A DNA stretch of 64,000 nucleotides from Roseibium sp. Lineage in GTDB: Bacteria; Pseudomonadota; Alphaproteobacteria; Rhizobiales; Stappiaceae. The notes beneath the pieces are model-generated. The model saw only the letters and a list, made by a program, of their open reading frames with translations. It was not told where the DNA came from and made no database searches. The stretch spans positions 62,001-126,000 of the forward strand of contig JAEPNV010000009.1 in NCBI GenBank assembly GCA_017643215.1, read 5' to 3'. Positions 34,780 to 44,219 of this stretch are shown piece after piece. Position numbers and translations under genes: made by a program. Numbering within the stretch: the stretch's first letter is position 1; every line of letters starts with the position of its first letter.

Positions 34780-36771
34780 CTACTCCGCCGGTGCCGCCTG
34801 GGGCACGGCCTTGCGCCTGGCGGCCGGCTTGGGCGCCCCGACCCTGAGACGCCGGTCGGCCATGGAGAACACCGCGCCAAGCGCCATGAACAGCGTGCCG
34901 ATCCAGATCAATGTGATCAGCGGCTTGTAATAGATCCGAACGTCGATCGCGCCCGTGTCGCGTGGCTCGCCGAGCGAGACGTAGATCTGCGACAGAATGA
35001 GCGTATGGATCCCGGCTTCGGTCGTCGGCATCTGACGGGCCGGATAGAGCCGTTTCGACGGGTCCAGTTCGGCAATGACGACACCGGCCTGACGGACGGT
35101 GAAATGTCCGACATCCTCAATGTAGTTCGGCCCCTGGCGCGGCGCGGCGCCGTCAAATGTCACGGCGTAACCGGAGACATTCACGGTGTCGCCGGGTGCC
35201 ATCGTCAGCACCTTTTCCTCCTGGAAGGCCGAGGAGGCGACAATGCCAAGCGCGGTCACCCCGATGCCAAAATGAGCGGTCGCGGTGCCCCAGGCGGACC
35301 CTGGCAGCCCCTTCAGCCGGGCAAATCCGCGGGCCAGACCGACCTCGGTCAGCTTCACGCGGGTGACGATCTCGGCGACCGCGCCGGCCATGACCCAAAC
35401 GGCGAGCCCGACACCCAGCGGCGCCAGGACTTTTTCCATGCCCCACAGCCAGAACGTGAACAGGGTCAAAAGGATGGACAGTCCGAAGGCGGCGTAAAGC
35501 CGTTGGCTCGCCGCCAGAAGGTCGCCGCGCTTCCAGGCCAGGATCGGCCCATAGGGCACGGCCATGAGAAGGGGGATCATCAACGGGCCGAAGGTCAGGT
35601 TGAAGAACGGCGGGCCGACCGAGATTTTCTCGCCGGTGACCGCGTCAAGGGCCAGCGGATAAAGCGTGCCGACCAGAACGGCGGCGCAGGCCGCCGTCAG
35701 GAACAGGTTGTTGAAGACCAAGGCGCCCTCGCGGCTGATCGGGGCGAACAGCCCGCCCTGTTTCAACAGCGGCGCGCGCCAGGCGAAGAGCGACAATGAT
35801 CCGCCGATGAACAGGCACAGCAACACGAGGATGAAGACGCCCCGCGCCGGATCGGTGGCAAAGGCGTGCACGCTGGTCAGCACACCCGAGCGCACCAGGA
35901 ACGTTCCGAGCAGCGAGAGGGAAAACGTGAAGATCGCCAAAAGGATGGTCCAGACCTTCAACGCGTCGCGTTTTTCCATGACGATCGCGGAGTGCAGCAG
36001 CGCCGTTCCGGCGAGCCAGGGCATGAAGGACGCGTTTTCGACCGGGTCCCAGAACCACCAGCCGCCCCAGCCCAGTTCGTAATAGGCCCAGTAGGAGCCC
36101 ATGGAAATGCCGAGGGTCAGGAAACACCAGGCGAGCAGCGTCCAGGGCCGCACCCACCGCGCCCAGGCGGCATCGATCCGGCCGAGGATCAGCGCCGCGA
36201 CCGCAAAGGAAAAGGTGATCGAGAACCCGACATAGCCGACATAAAGAAGCGGCGGATGGATCGCGAGGCCAATGTCCTGGAGGAGCGGATTGAGATCATT
36301 GCCTTCTGCCGGCGGATTGGGGATCCGGTTGAACGGATTCGAGGTCGACAGCATGAACAGGAGAAAGCCGGCGGTCACCCAGCCCTGGACGCCCAGCGTG
36401 GCGGCCCTGAGCGGCGCCGGCAGGTTGGTGCCGAAATAACCAACCAGCGCGCCGAAGAACACCAGGATCAACGCCCACAACAGGAGCGAGCCTTCGTGGT
36501 TCCCCCAAACGCCGGTGATCTTGTAGACCAAGGGCTTGGCCGAATGGGAGTTTTCCCAGACGTTCTGGACCGAAAAATCGGAATTGAGATAAGCGATCGT
36601 CAGCGCGGTGAACGACAAAAGCACCAGAAAGAACATCGCGATGGAGACCGGCGGCGCCACCGCCATCAGCCGCTCATTCTCACGCACCGCACCCCACACC
36701 GGCACGACCGACTGAATGAGCGTGAGTGCAAACGCCAGCACCAGGGCGTAGTGTCCAAGTTCAACGATCAT
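34780..36771 (-). CDS. ccmF: Cytochrome c haem lyase CcmF (CycK)
   Basis: The 663-residue polytopic protein carries the tryptophan-rich haem-binding WWD motif, [19 protein letters not shown], around residue 230, together with conserved periplasmic and membrane histidines and roughly 15 membrane segments. It takes haem from CcmE and ligates it to reduced apocytochrome c together with CcmH and CcmI. Length and content are normal. It lies in the middle of the ccm operon, 45 bases after ccmE. Confidence 0.98.
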   Translation of the reverse strand: MIVELGHYALVLAFALTLIQSVVPVWGAVRENERLMAVAPPVSIAMFFLVLLSFTALTIAYLNSDFSVQNVWENSHSAKPLVYKITGVWGNHEGSLLLWALILVFFGALVGYFGTNLPAPLRAATLGVQGWVTAGFLLFMLSTSNPFNRIPNPPAEGNDLNPLLQDIGLAIHPPLLYVGYVGFSITFSFAVAALILGRIDAAWARWVRPWTLLAWCFLTLGISMGSYWAYYELGWGGWWFWDPVENASFMPWLAGTALLHSAIVMEKRDALKVWTILLAIFTFSLSLLGTFLVRSGVLTSVHAFATDPARGVFILVLLCLFIGGSLSLFAWRAPLLKQGGLFAPISREGALVFNNLFLTAACAAVLVGTLYPLALDAVTGEKISVGPPFFNLTFGPLMIPLLMAVPYGPILAWKRGDLLAASQRLYAAFGLSILLTLFTFWLWGMEKVLAPLGVGLAVWVMAGAVAEIVTRVKLTEVGLARGFARLKGLPGSAWGTATAHFGIGVTALGIVASSAFQEEKVLTMAPGDTVNVSGYAVTFDGAAPRQGPNYIEDVGHFTVRQAGVVIAELDPSKRLYPARQMPTTEAGIHTLILSQIYVSLGEPRDTGAIDVRIYYKPLITLIWIGTLFMALGAVFSMADRRLRVGAPKPAARRKAVPQAAPAE

Positions 36772-36816
36772 GATGACGTTCCGCGTCCTCTCCCGTGGTC
36801 CCCTCGCCCCTTGGGA

Positions 36817-37254
36817 TTATTGTTCGCCCTGCCAGACCCCCTTGTCCTTCAAGGCTTCGGCAACTTCCGTCGGCATATAGTTCTCATCGTGTTTGGCGAG
36901 CACCGTGTCGGCGGCAAACACACCGTCCGGACCGATCACCCCCTCGGTCACGACGCCCTGCCCCTCCCGGAAGAGATCCGGCAAGATGCCCGTGTAGGTC
37001 ACCTGAACGGTGTTCACCGTGTCGGTCACACGGAAGCTGACCTTGGCGTCGTCCGCGCGAATGATGGTGCCTTCCTCGACCAGACCGCCGAGCCGGATCC
37101 GCTGTCCGTCCGGGATCTGTTTTTCGGCGATGTCCGACGGGCTTTGGAAAAACACGATCTGATCACTGAGCGCGAACATGATCAGGCCGATGGCAACAGC
37201 CAGAACGGCGCCCGCGGAGCCGATCAGTGTCAATCGCCGTTGTTTGCGTGTCAT
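36817..37254 (-). CDS. ccmE: Cytochrome c maturation haem chaperone CcmE (CycJ)
   Basis: The ATG at 37254 gives 145 residues, the family length; the frame stays open further upstream. It begins [20 protein letters not shown], a single N-terminal membrane anchor, followed by the periplasmic beta-barrel and the covalent haem-attachment histidine in [10 protein letters not shown]. It holds haem handed over by CcmC and passes it to CcmF. It starts 67 bases after ccmI. Confidence 0.97.
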   Translation of the reverse strand: MTRKQRRLTLIGSAGAVLAVAIGLIMFALSDQIVFFQSPSDIAEKQIPDGQRIRLGGLVEEGTIIRADDAKVSFRVTDTVNTVQVTYTGILPDLFREGQGVVTEGVIGPDGVFAADTVLAKHDENYMPTEVAEALKDKGVWQGEQ

Positions 37255-37321
37255 TGTCTTTTCGTTCCGTCCCTTTGCACGAGCCCCCTTTGCCCGTTTC
37301 AAGCATGAATGGCCGACCCTC

Positions 37322-38461
37322 TCAAGGTACTGTAAGCCCGAGTTCGCGCGCTGTCGCATTGATTTGGCCCAAGGCCGCCTGATCGGTGCCAAAAGCGTCC
37401 CGGGCCTGGCGGAGCGCGGCGTGGGCTTTGTCCGGTTCGCCCATCACGGCATAGGCGCGCACCAGGCGCTGCCATTCGGCCGGACTGCCGCCTTCGCTTT
37501 GGAGCCGCGCGGCAAGCCCCTCGACCATTCCGGCGATCATCGCCTGGCGATCTTCGGCGCTCATCTGAGCTGCGGCATCCATGTCCTCACGGCTTGGGCC
37601 CCGCAGCGTTTCGGCGAGCGTCGGAGGCGTTCCGCCGAGCCGCTCCAATTCCGCGCGCGCCACCGGCACCCAGGGTTCACGCGGATCGGCGCCCTCCAGA
37701 AGGGTCTCCCAGGCCGCGATCGCCTCATCCGTCTTGCCTTCCTGGCCAAGCGCCAGTGCCAGGAAAAACCGGGGTTTGACCGCCGTTGGATCCATTCCGA
37801 CAGCGCGCTCAAAGGCCGACCTGGCGGACGCGCTGACAATGCCGTCATTGGCCATTGTCATGGCTTCGCCCATATCCGTGACGCGCTCGACGGTTGGGCC
37901 GAGGAGGCGGATGACATTGGCATAGGCGCGCGCGGAGGCCTGGGGATTGCCGAGGCTCATATACACAGGCGCGATCACCGCCCAACCCTGTCCGTCCTCG
38001 GGATTGTCCGCCAGATGCCGTTCGACACGGGCAACGAGTTCTTCGACCGTCTGGTTTTCCGTTGGCGCTTCAAGCCGGGCCGAAAGCGGCTGATCGGGCA
38101 GATTCGGTGATCCGAGGAAAATGTAGAGGCCCAACGCGAAGGCCGGCAGCGCGAGGATCGCCAAAGCCTGGCCGGTGCGAAGGCTCACGGTCGACTGATG
38201 CCGCGGTGCCTCGGCCTCACGGCGCTCGTTGGCCGCCAGGAGCCGGCGCGCGATCTCGGTCCGCGCGGCATCGGCCGCCGTCCGGTCGATCAGGCCACGC
38301 TCAAGATCCCGATCGATCTCATCAAGCTGCTGCCGATAAACCGCTTCATCGGCGGCGGGCGTGGGCGTCTGCTGATCGGCGGTCCGGCGCCGGGACAAAG
38401 GCACGAGGATCGCCAAGGACGCAGCCGCGGTCATCGCCGCGATTAGTATCCACAATAACAT
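37322..38461 (-). CDS. ccmI: Cytochrome c maturation protein CcmI (CycH)
   Basis: The ATG at 38461 gives 379 residues starting [19 protein letters not shown], the first membrane segment; a second lies near residues 95-115. The N-terminal CcmI region ([34 protein letters not shown]) and a periplasmic TPR domain ([57 protein letters not shown]) are clear. It binds apocytochrome c and presents it to CcmFH. It begins the operon. Confidence 0.96.
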   Translation of the reverse strand: MLLWILIAAMTAAASLAILVPLSRRRTADQQTPTPAADEAVYRQQLDEIDRDLERGLIDRTAADAARTEIARRLLAANERREAEAPRHQSTVSLRTGQALAILALPAFALGLYIFLGSPNLPDQPLSARLEAPTENQTVEELVARVERHLADNPEDGQGWAVIAPVYMSLGNPQASARAYANVIRLLGPTVERVTDMGEAMTMANDGIVSASARSAFERAVGMDPTAVKPRFFLALALGQEGKTDEAIAAWETLLEGADPREPWVPVARAELERLGGTPPTLAETLRGPSREDMDAAAQMSAEDRQAMIAGMVEGLAARLQSEGGSPAEWQRLVRAYAVMGEPDKAHAALRQARDAFGTDQAALGQINATARELGLTVP

Positions 38462-38551
38462 GAAGGCACTATAGACCTTGACTTTACCGGAATGGCAAGC
38501 GCCGCATTCTGTGACGAGCCGTCGCAACCGGCAAGAGCCCGCCGGTAGCGG

Positions 38552-40030
38552 TTACCCGCGCAACGCTGAGGCCACGAGGCGCGCCTCGGGCGGCCGTGCC
38601 TTCCGGGCGGCTTTTGCGTCCGCTTCCTTGGCCTTGTTCACGGCGGTCTGCCGGCTGCGGCGCAATTGTGCCGCATAGTCCGCGCCGTAATAGATCTCCG
38701 ACAACATGATCGCGACATCGACCGCCGCAAGATGCGCGTCCCGTTGTTGTCCGCCGGTCGAGGGAACGTCGTTGATGAGTGCACGGGTCACGATTTCAAG
38801 CGTTTGTTCAACCGCTTGGCGTGTACGCTTGCCAAGGTCATTGACGGCGAACGTATCCGGCGCGTTCTTGACCATGACAACCACACGCAAGGCCCGCACG
38901 GCCTCGTCAACGGCGGTCTGATCGACCTTGAATGTACCATCGGCGCCGAACTTGGGCACTTGCAGGGCGCGCCGTACGGCGCTGTGGGCGTTGCCGAGTT
39001 CACGTGCGACCGCTTCGGAGATCACCCGCTTCGTTTCGGCCATACGCTTGTGCCACTTGCCGGCCTGAGACAGATCCATGTCCAGTTCAACGCCGCGGAC
39101 AAGGTCGTGATATTCAGACAAGGCCTGCGAGAAAGCGACCGGGTCCGGATTGTGGTTGCGGTGATCAAGCGCAAGAACATTCAAACGCTCGGCCTCCGAC
39201 AGCACAACATCAACAAACGGCGCGAACCGGGATTCGGAGATCGCCTTTGGATCATCTGTGCGGGCCAGGCGGCTTGCGAAGGTGCACAGAGCCGCCGGCT
39301 TGTCGGCGCGTTCAAGCAAGGCCGCGGCCACAACGGGCACATGATCGGGATAGCGGGTCGTGCACTGATCGACGACCTTCAAAATGTCGTTATCCGACTT
39401 GAAGCGGTTCGGATTGAGCGTCTCGGGAACGGTCCGGAGCAGCGGCAACAACCACTTCTCGGCCTCGAAGATCTTGTAGACGTCCTTGAGTTCGGAAATT
39501 CCGCGGTCACCGCCCATTTCAACGGCCAGACGCCGGTGTTCTTTTTCCGACATCTTGCTGCGGTCCAGCGCCGACCCGATCGCATCGACCGACCGGGTGC
39601 GCAGAGCCTGAACAAGGGCGTCGACGCGTTCGTCGCTGACCTTGTCGTTTTCCGCCGCCAACAGAACCTGTTTGATGTCACCGGGCAGGACGTCGCGCCC
39701 AAGCCACTCCCATACCTTCTCCAGCGCCGGGCGATAGACCCGGCCTTCCTGTTTGTTCGGCAGCGCCTCGTTGATCAGGAATTCCTCCAACGGCGCGAAA
39801 AACATGCGCTGGATTTGGGCCTTGCGCAGCAGGCCATTGGGTTTGCCGTCGTCAAAATCCGGGCGCCGCATCAATCCGATAGAGGCTTGCAGGATGATTT
39901 CCAGATGCGGATCCGCCGAGCCGGACGCACGCGCCTTTTCCAGCTTACGGACAAGCGTCTCGACAGCCCGCGGGCTGAGGCCCAGCAGGTACGACTGGAT
40001 CTTGTCGGTCAGGGCGCTAATTTCTGTCAT
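38552..40030 (-). CDS. Conserved hypothetical protein, 492 residues
   Basis: The ATG at 40030 begins MTEISALTDKIQSYLLGLSPRAVETLVRKLEKARASG, and the frame is fully open with coding-like GC3. The protein is almost wholly alpha-helical, charged, with no signal peptide, membrane segment or catalytic motif that I recognise. The helical bundles (e.g. ALEKVWEWLGRDVLPGDIKQVLLAAEND) recall HEAT-like solenoids. The C-terminus is basic (KAKEADAKAARKARPPEARL). It lies just upstream of ccmI on the same strand, 90 bases away. I do not know its function. Confidence 0.75.
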   Translation of the reverse strand: MTEISALTDKIQSYLLGLSPRAVETLVRKLEKARASGSADPHLEIILQASIGLMRRPDFDDGKPNGLLRKAQIQRMFFAPLEEFLINEALPNKQEGRVYRPALEKVWEWLGRDVLPGDIKQVLLAAENDKVSDERVDALVQALRTRSVDAIGSALDRSKMSEKEHRRLAVEMGGDRGISELKDVYKIFEAEKWLLPLLRTVPETLNPNRFKSDNDILKVVDQCTTRYPDHVPVVAAALLERADKPAALCTFASRLARTDDPKAISESRFAPFVDVVLSEAERLNVLALDHRNHNPDPVAFSQALSEYHDLVRGVELDMDLSQAGKWHKRMAETKRVISEAVARELGNAHSAVRRALQVPKFGADGTFKVDQTAVDEAVRALRVVVMVKNAPDTFAVNDLGKRTRQAVEQTLEIVTRALINDVPSTGGQQRDAHLAAVDVAIMLSEIYYGADYAAQLRRSRQTAVNKAKEADAKAARKARPPEARLVASALRG

Positions 40031-40224
40031 GTTCCGCGCACAGGTTTCCGCATATACCGGATTGAACTTATCGCGGGATTGCTTAAACAAGTGTTGAAAA
40101 AAATCCGGCCTCTGTCACTAAACGCGATGAATTCAGCGTTAGATGGCAAAGGTTTAAAGCCGTTTTTGCATGGATAAGGCGAATCCGCACAGCCACAGAC
40201 AATTCCGGTGGTTGTGCCGATGCC

Positions 40225-40665
40225 TCAGGTCAGCGTCTGCCAGCTGCCGTTTTCCTGCCGGCAAGCTGTGCCCCTGGCGCGCAAAACCTGGCCGTCGATC
40301 GTCAATTCATGCGTGAATTCACGGCATGTTGTGTCGTTGACCTGATAGAGCGGTCCCGGCCGAACCTGACCGCTTTTGCCGGTCCGGTCGTTTTGCCAGG
40401 CCACGGCGGCCCCAACGCCCCGTGCGCGCAGCGCCCTCCGTTGCGCCTCGGCTGCCGCGCGCCGGTCGGACGGTTCCAGCGACTTGCCGAACTCGTTGTT
40501 GACCAGAACCTTTATGGCGGTGCTTGCCTCGACATCGGCCAGGCTTGCGCCAGCGCCGAACGAGGATCCATAACCGCCCGTCTGACCGCCCGGGCCGGAC
40601 AAGGCCGTGCAGCCGCCCAAGGCGGCCAGAAGAACCAGAACCGGGCCGATACGCGCTGGCATCAA
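40225..40665 (-). CDS. RT0821/Lpp0805-family surface lipoprotein
   Basis: The 146-residue precursor has a lipoprotein signal with lipobox LAALGGC, predicting cleavage before C19 and lipid attachment. The C-terminal domain has the family pattern of a conserved tryptophan (AVAWQNDRTGKSGQVRPG), CREFTHEL and RGTACRQENGSW, related to the Rickettsia 17-kDa surface antigen. It is probably anchored in the outer membrane. The role is unknown. Confidence 0.88.
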   Translation of the reverse strand: MMPARIGPVLVLLAALGGCTALSGPGGQTGGYGSSFGAGASLADVEASTAIKVLVNNEFGKSLEPSDRRAAAEAQRRALRARGVGAAVAWQNDRTGKSGQVRPGPLYQVNDTTCREFTHELTIDGQVLRARGTACRQENGSWQTLT

Positions 40666-40781
40666 TTGTCTCCATAAAAGCGGCGGCGGGTCGAATCCGC
40701 CGGCCGCTTGGCAACTCTCTAAAATGACTTTGTGGCTGAACTGCGCCGCATCTACACTTTTACACGCTCAATTCACTTAGG

Positions 40782-42200
40782 TTATAGCGCCGGCAAGATC
40801 AAACGGGCCTTCAATCCGCCCTTGGCCGATCCATCAAGGGTCAGGCGCCCGCCATAAAGCGCCGCCAAATCGGCGACGATCGACAGTCCCAGCCCGGTGC
40901 CGGGGACGGTTTCGTCCAGCCGCCGGCCGCGTTTGATGGCTTCGCGTCGCTCGTCTTCGGACAGGCCGTCGCCATCGTCCTCCACGACGATTTCTACCAT
41001 ATCCCGGCCACCGCCTTCGGTCCGGGCTGCGGCACGAACCGTCACTGCGCTTGAGGCCCACTTGCAGGCATTGTCGATCAGATTTCCGGCCATTTCCTCC
41101 AGATCCTGGCTTTCACCCCGGAACCGGAGGTCCTCCGGCACGGCCAGGGAAAGATCGAGCGCGCGGTCGCGATAGATCTTTTCCATCGCACGGGTCAGCC
41201 GGGACAGCACGGGATCGACTTCGCAGGAGACACCGATGACCCGGCGCTGCGCGGCCATGCGCGCCCGCTCAAGATGATGCTGGATCTGCGTCGACATGAC
41301 GGCCGCCTGTTCGCCGACCTTGTCGGCAAAGGCGCCTTCATTCGTTCGGGCTTCGTTGGCGATCACGCTCAGCGGCGTCTTCAGTCCATGCGCCAGATTG
41401 CCGACATGGGTCCGCGCGCGTTCGACGATTTCGCGGTTCGACACGATCAGGGCGTTGAGCTCCACGGCGAGCGGCGCAATCTCGGTCGGAAGGTCTTCAT
41501 CGATCCGGTCCGCCTCCCCCTTTCGCACGTCACTCAAGGAGGATTTCAGGCGGGTCAAGGGTCTGAGGCCAACGCGCACCTGAAGAAATACGGCGCCGAC
41601 CAGACCCAGGCCGATGACTATCAGCGTCAGCGCCACTTGGCGGGCGAATTCAGCGACTTGCGCCCGGAAATCGGCCGTTGCGATCGCCACCGCGATGATC
41701 AGCCGTTCCCGACCGATTTCGATCGCCGACTGAAGGAAGCGGACTTCCGCGCCTGTTGGCCCCACCGCAAAGCCGCTCTGTGTCATCGCCTCGCCCAGAT
41801 CCGGCACCGCCAACGGATCGCCGACCAGCGACGGCGAGGCAAAGACCACGTGACCATCATGTGACCGGCGGATCGTCCAGTACCAGCCGGAAAGCGGCAG
41901 GGAAAACCGGGGCTCGCCCAGATTGCGGGGGGCATCGAAGGCGGCCGGGGCTTCCGCCGTCTCACTTTCCACGACCATTTCGCCGAGGATCGTCTTCACA
42001 TAGACATCCAACTGGGCGTCGAACGCCCGTTCCCCGGCGGCCCGGTAAAGACCCACCAGAATAAATCCGGCAACCGCCAAGGCCAACGTCGACCAGACGG
42101 CTGCGACAAGGACCAGCCTGCCGGCGAGCGACCGCCGGCCGAGCCTTTTGACTGGCGCCGCCGCCGTGGCCGTTTCCGAGGCTGGGGCGTCACTCGTCAA
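40782..42200 (-). CDS. feuQ: Sensor histidine kinase, FeuQ-like
   Basis: The frame begins at a TTG at 42200 that overlaps the regulator stop by 11 bases; no in-frame ATG or GTG gives a better fit. The 472-residue kinase has a membrane segment (RLVLVAAVWSTLALAVAGFILV), a periplasmic domain of ~125 residues, a second segment (VALTLIVIGLGLVGAVFLQV), HAMP, the H-box VGNLAHGLKTPLSVIANEA and ATPase boxes DDGDGLS and GTGLGLSIVADL. In rhizobia FeuQ with FeuP controls osmolarity-linked genes such as the cyclic glucan exporter and affects iron uptake. The name rests on the three-gene arrangement with FeuN and on closeness to the cyc operon, as I recall from Rhizobium. Confidence 0.88.
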   Translation of the reverse strand: MTSDAPASETATAAAPVKRLGRRSLAGRLVLVAAVWSTLALAVAGFILVGLYRAAGERAFDAQLDVYVKTILGEMVVESETAEAPAAFDAPRNLGEPRFSLPLSGWYWTIRRSHDGHVVFASPSLVGDPLAVPDLGEAMTQSGFAVGPTGAEVRFLQSAIEIGRERLIIAVAIATADFRAQVAEFARQVALTLIVIGLGLVGAVFLQVRVGLRPLTRLKSSLSDVRKGEADRIDEDLPTEIAPLAVELNALIVSNREIVERARTHVGNLAHGLKTPLSVIANEARTNEGAFADKVGEQAAVMSTQIQHHLERARMAAQRRVIGVSCEVDPVLSRLTRAMEKIYRDRALDLSLAVPEDLRFRGESQDLEEMAGNLIDNACKWASSAVTVRAAARTEGGGRDMVEIVVEDDGDGLSEDERREAIKRGRRLDETVPGTGLGLSIVADLAALYGGRLTLDGSAKGGLKARLILPAL

Positions 42201-42858
42201 CGGCAGCTCCCAGGCGGTAACCCAAACCTCGAATGGTCTCGATCATGTCGGATCCGATCTTCTTGCGCAGACGGCCGACAAAGACTTCGACCGTGTTGGA
42301 ATCGCGGTCGAAATCCTGATCGTAGAGATGCTCGGTCAGTTCGGTGCGGGAAATCACCTTGCCCTGGTGATGCAAAAGGTAGGACAGCAGCCGGTATTCA
42401 TGGGAGGTCAGCTTGACCGGACTGCCGTCCAAGGTCACACGGCCGGCGCGCAAATCAAGCCGCACCGGCCCGCAGGTCAACTCGTTGGACGCGTGACCCG
42501 CCGCGCGGCGGACCAGCGCCCGCACCCGCGCCAGCACTTCCTCCATGTGAAACGGCTTTGCCACGTAATCGTCCGCACCGGCATCGATGCCGGCGACCTT
42601 GTCGGACCAGCGGTCCCGGGCGGTCAGAATGAGGACCGGCATGGCGCGGCCGTCCCGGCGCCAGTTTTCCAGAACCGACAATCCATCCAGTTTGGGCAGG
42701 CCCAAGTCGAGGACCACGGCATCATAGGGTTCGGTGTCACCCAGGAAATGCCCCTCTTCGCCGTCGCTCGCCGCATCGACAACGTAGCCGGCCTCCTGAA
42801 GAGCGGTCACCAATTGACGGTTCAGATCGGCATCGTCTTCCACAACAAGCAGGCGCAT
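42190..42858 (-). CDS. feuP: OmpR-family response regulator, FeuP-like
   Basis: The 222-residue regulator has a receiver with acidic pocket VVEDDAD, phospho-acceptor D51 (YDAVVLDLGLPKLDG) and conserved Lys in AKPFHMEEVLARV. The winged-helix effector includes LTSHEYRLLSYLLHHQGKVISRTELTEHLYDQDFDRDSNTVEVFVGRLRKKIG, typical of the PhoP/FeuP branch. It is followed by the overlapping kinase gene and preceded after 22 bases by the small FeuN-like gene. Confidence 0.92.
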   Translation of the reverse strand: MRLLVVEDDADLNRQLVTALQEAGYVVDAASDGEEGHFLGDTEPYDAVVLDLGLPKLDGLSVLENWRRDGRAMPVLILTARDRWSDKVAGIDAGADDYVAKPFHMEEVLARVRALVRRAAGHASNELTCGPVRLDLRAGRVTLDGSPVKLTSHEYRLLSYLLHHQGKVISRTELTEHLYDQDFDRDSNTVEVFVGRLRKKIGSDMIETIRGLGYRLGAAVDE

Positions 42859-42880
42859 GGGATATCAATTCTCACTGTCG

Positions 42881-43132
42881 TCAGTTCGCGCTGATCACCT
42901 TGGTTGTCACCTTGCCGTTGACGAGCACCGACAATCGGTAAACGTACCGGCCGCCCTCAACACACAACTGGGCCTTGACGATCTGGCCGCCGGCCTGGCC
43001 CTGAACCGCGCCCAACGGCCGGGCCTGGCCGCTGTTCACCGCCGCGCGCGCCTCGCTCTGGGAAAGACAGGCCGCGGCCGCTGGCCCGCAAAGGAGCCCG
43101 GTCAAAATCAAAGAGGCGGCCAGTCGTTTCAC
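42881..43132 (-). CDS. feuN: Small exported protein, FeuN-like modulator of FeuPQ
   Basis: Read from the GTG at 43132 the product has 83 residues with a clear signal peptide (VKRLAASLILTGLLCGPAAA, cleavage near ACLS). The mature ~60 residues have a PepSY-like pattern: LSQSEARAAVNSGQARPLG, QGQAGGQIVKAQLCVEGGRYVYRLSVLVNGKVTTKVI. Sinorhizobium FeuN is a small periplasmic inhibitor of the FeuQ kinase encoded just upstream of feuP, and the location, size and export of this protein agree with it. Two cysteines could form a disulfide. Confidence 0.75.
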   Translation of the reverse strand: MKRLAASLILTGLLCGPAAAACLSQSEARAAVNSGQARPLGAVQGQAGGQIVKAQLCVEGGRYVYRLSVLVNGKVTTKVISAN

Positions 43133-43340
43133 GGTTCGGTTCCGTCCTATTGGTGCACGGGGTGAACAGGTCATGCGCTTGTTTTAAGGCCGGCCGGCTG
43201 AACACGGCCTGAACGATCCGGTCATGTCACCGCCGGTTAAGCGCCCGGCACGGCTTTTCCTAGCCGGGTTTGCGTTACGGGCAAAGGGTTGGCTAGAGTT
43301 TTTGAGTTCCAGGCGCTATGTGCGCCCTTGAGACAGGTCC

Positions 43341-44084
43341 ATGACCAATTCTTGCAAAGCAGGGCATTTGTCGCCCCAACGCGATTCCGGTTTTTGGATC
43401 ATGTTGTTGGCTGCACTTGTGTTTTTGGCAATTCCGGGCGCCGCGGTCCCGGTCAAGGCCAAGGCGCCGTGCGCGTTGGCGCTTGTCATTGCGGTGGATG
43501 TTTCGGCCAGTGTCAGTGCACGCGAATACCGGCAGCAGGTGGAGGGGCTTGCTTACGCGCTTGAAGATTCGGAAGTCGTGGCGGCCATTGAAGCGATCGG
43601 CGGGATCTGGGTGACCAGCTTTGAATGGAGCGGCCCCTATCAGCAAAACTCCCTGCTGGACTGGCGGTTCCTGCAAGAGGCTGGCGAGATTTCCGCGGCC
43701 GCCCGGCGGATCGCCGGCCGCAAAAGGGATCCGCGGGAGTTCCTGACCGCGCTTGGCTATGCGCTCGCGCATGGATCGGACCTCATGAAGGCAGCGCCCG
43801 AACAATGCGAGCGGGAAGTCATCGACGTCTCCGCGGACGGGATCAACAACCAGGGTTTCGGGCCGGAGATTGCCTATGCCGATCCGGATTTCCAGAACAT
43901 GACCGTCAACGCGCTGGTGATCGGCAATGAAGACAAGGCGGTCTCCTACTATGCCGACCACGTCATTCGCGGCCCCGGCGCGTTTGTCGAAGTCGCGCGC
44001 GACTATGAGGACTACCGGGACGCCATGGTTCGAAAGCTGCTTAAGGAGATCGGCACCGAGCAGGTCGCACGCGCCGGCAACTGA
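43341..44084 (+). CDS. DUF1194 (von Willebrand A-like) exported protein, copy 1
   Basis: The 247-residue precursor has an N-terminal hydrophobic segment (FWIMLLAALVFLAIPGAAVPV) and then a VWA-like domain beginning CALALVIAVDVSASV, where DVSAS matches the metal-ion-dependent adhesion site. Later conserved blocks are SFEWSGPYQQ, REFLTALGYALAHG, REVIDVSADGINNQGFGP and VIRGPGAFVEVARDYEDYRDAMVRKLLKEI. DUF1194 proteins are known only as families in alphaproteobacteria. It is probably periplasmic. A paralogue follows after 135 bases. Confidence 0.9.
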   Translation: MTNSCKAGHLSPQRDSGFWIMLLAALVFLAIPGAAVPVKAKAPCALALVIAVDVSASVSAREYRQQVEGLAYALEDSEVVAAIEAIGGIWVTSFEWSGPYQQNSLLDWRFLQEAGEISAAARRIAGRKRDPREFLTALGYALAHGSDLMKAAPEQCEREVIDVSADGINNQGFGPEIAYADPDFQNMTVNALVIGNEDKAVSYYADHVIRGPGAFVEVARDYEDYRDAMVRKLLKEIGTEQVARAGN

Positions 44085-44219
44085 CACAGCGGATGAGACC
44101 GCATACCCGCCCGCCAGACTGGCTAATCTCAAAAGGCGTTTGAAGGAACTTCTGCCCGCTTTATGGTGTCATGAGCAGAGCATTTGCTTTCGGCCATGTC
44201 ACATATCGCAGCCACCGCA

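Noticed and set aside
38666-40177. A 503-codon plus-strand frame opposite the unknown 492-residue gene
   Set aside because: Since the minus-strand gene is also of unknown function I compared the two. The minus frame has a regular helical protein composition and a start spaced from its neighbours; the plus frame is rich in Arg, Gly and His as in other shadows here.
43240-43285. Possible terminator (CCCGGC...GCCGGG) between feuN and the DUF1194 gene
   Set aside because: The stem is only six bases with a long loop and just three T after it, too weak to call.
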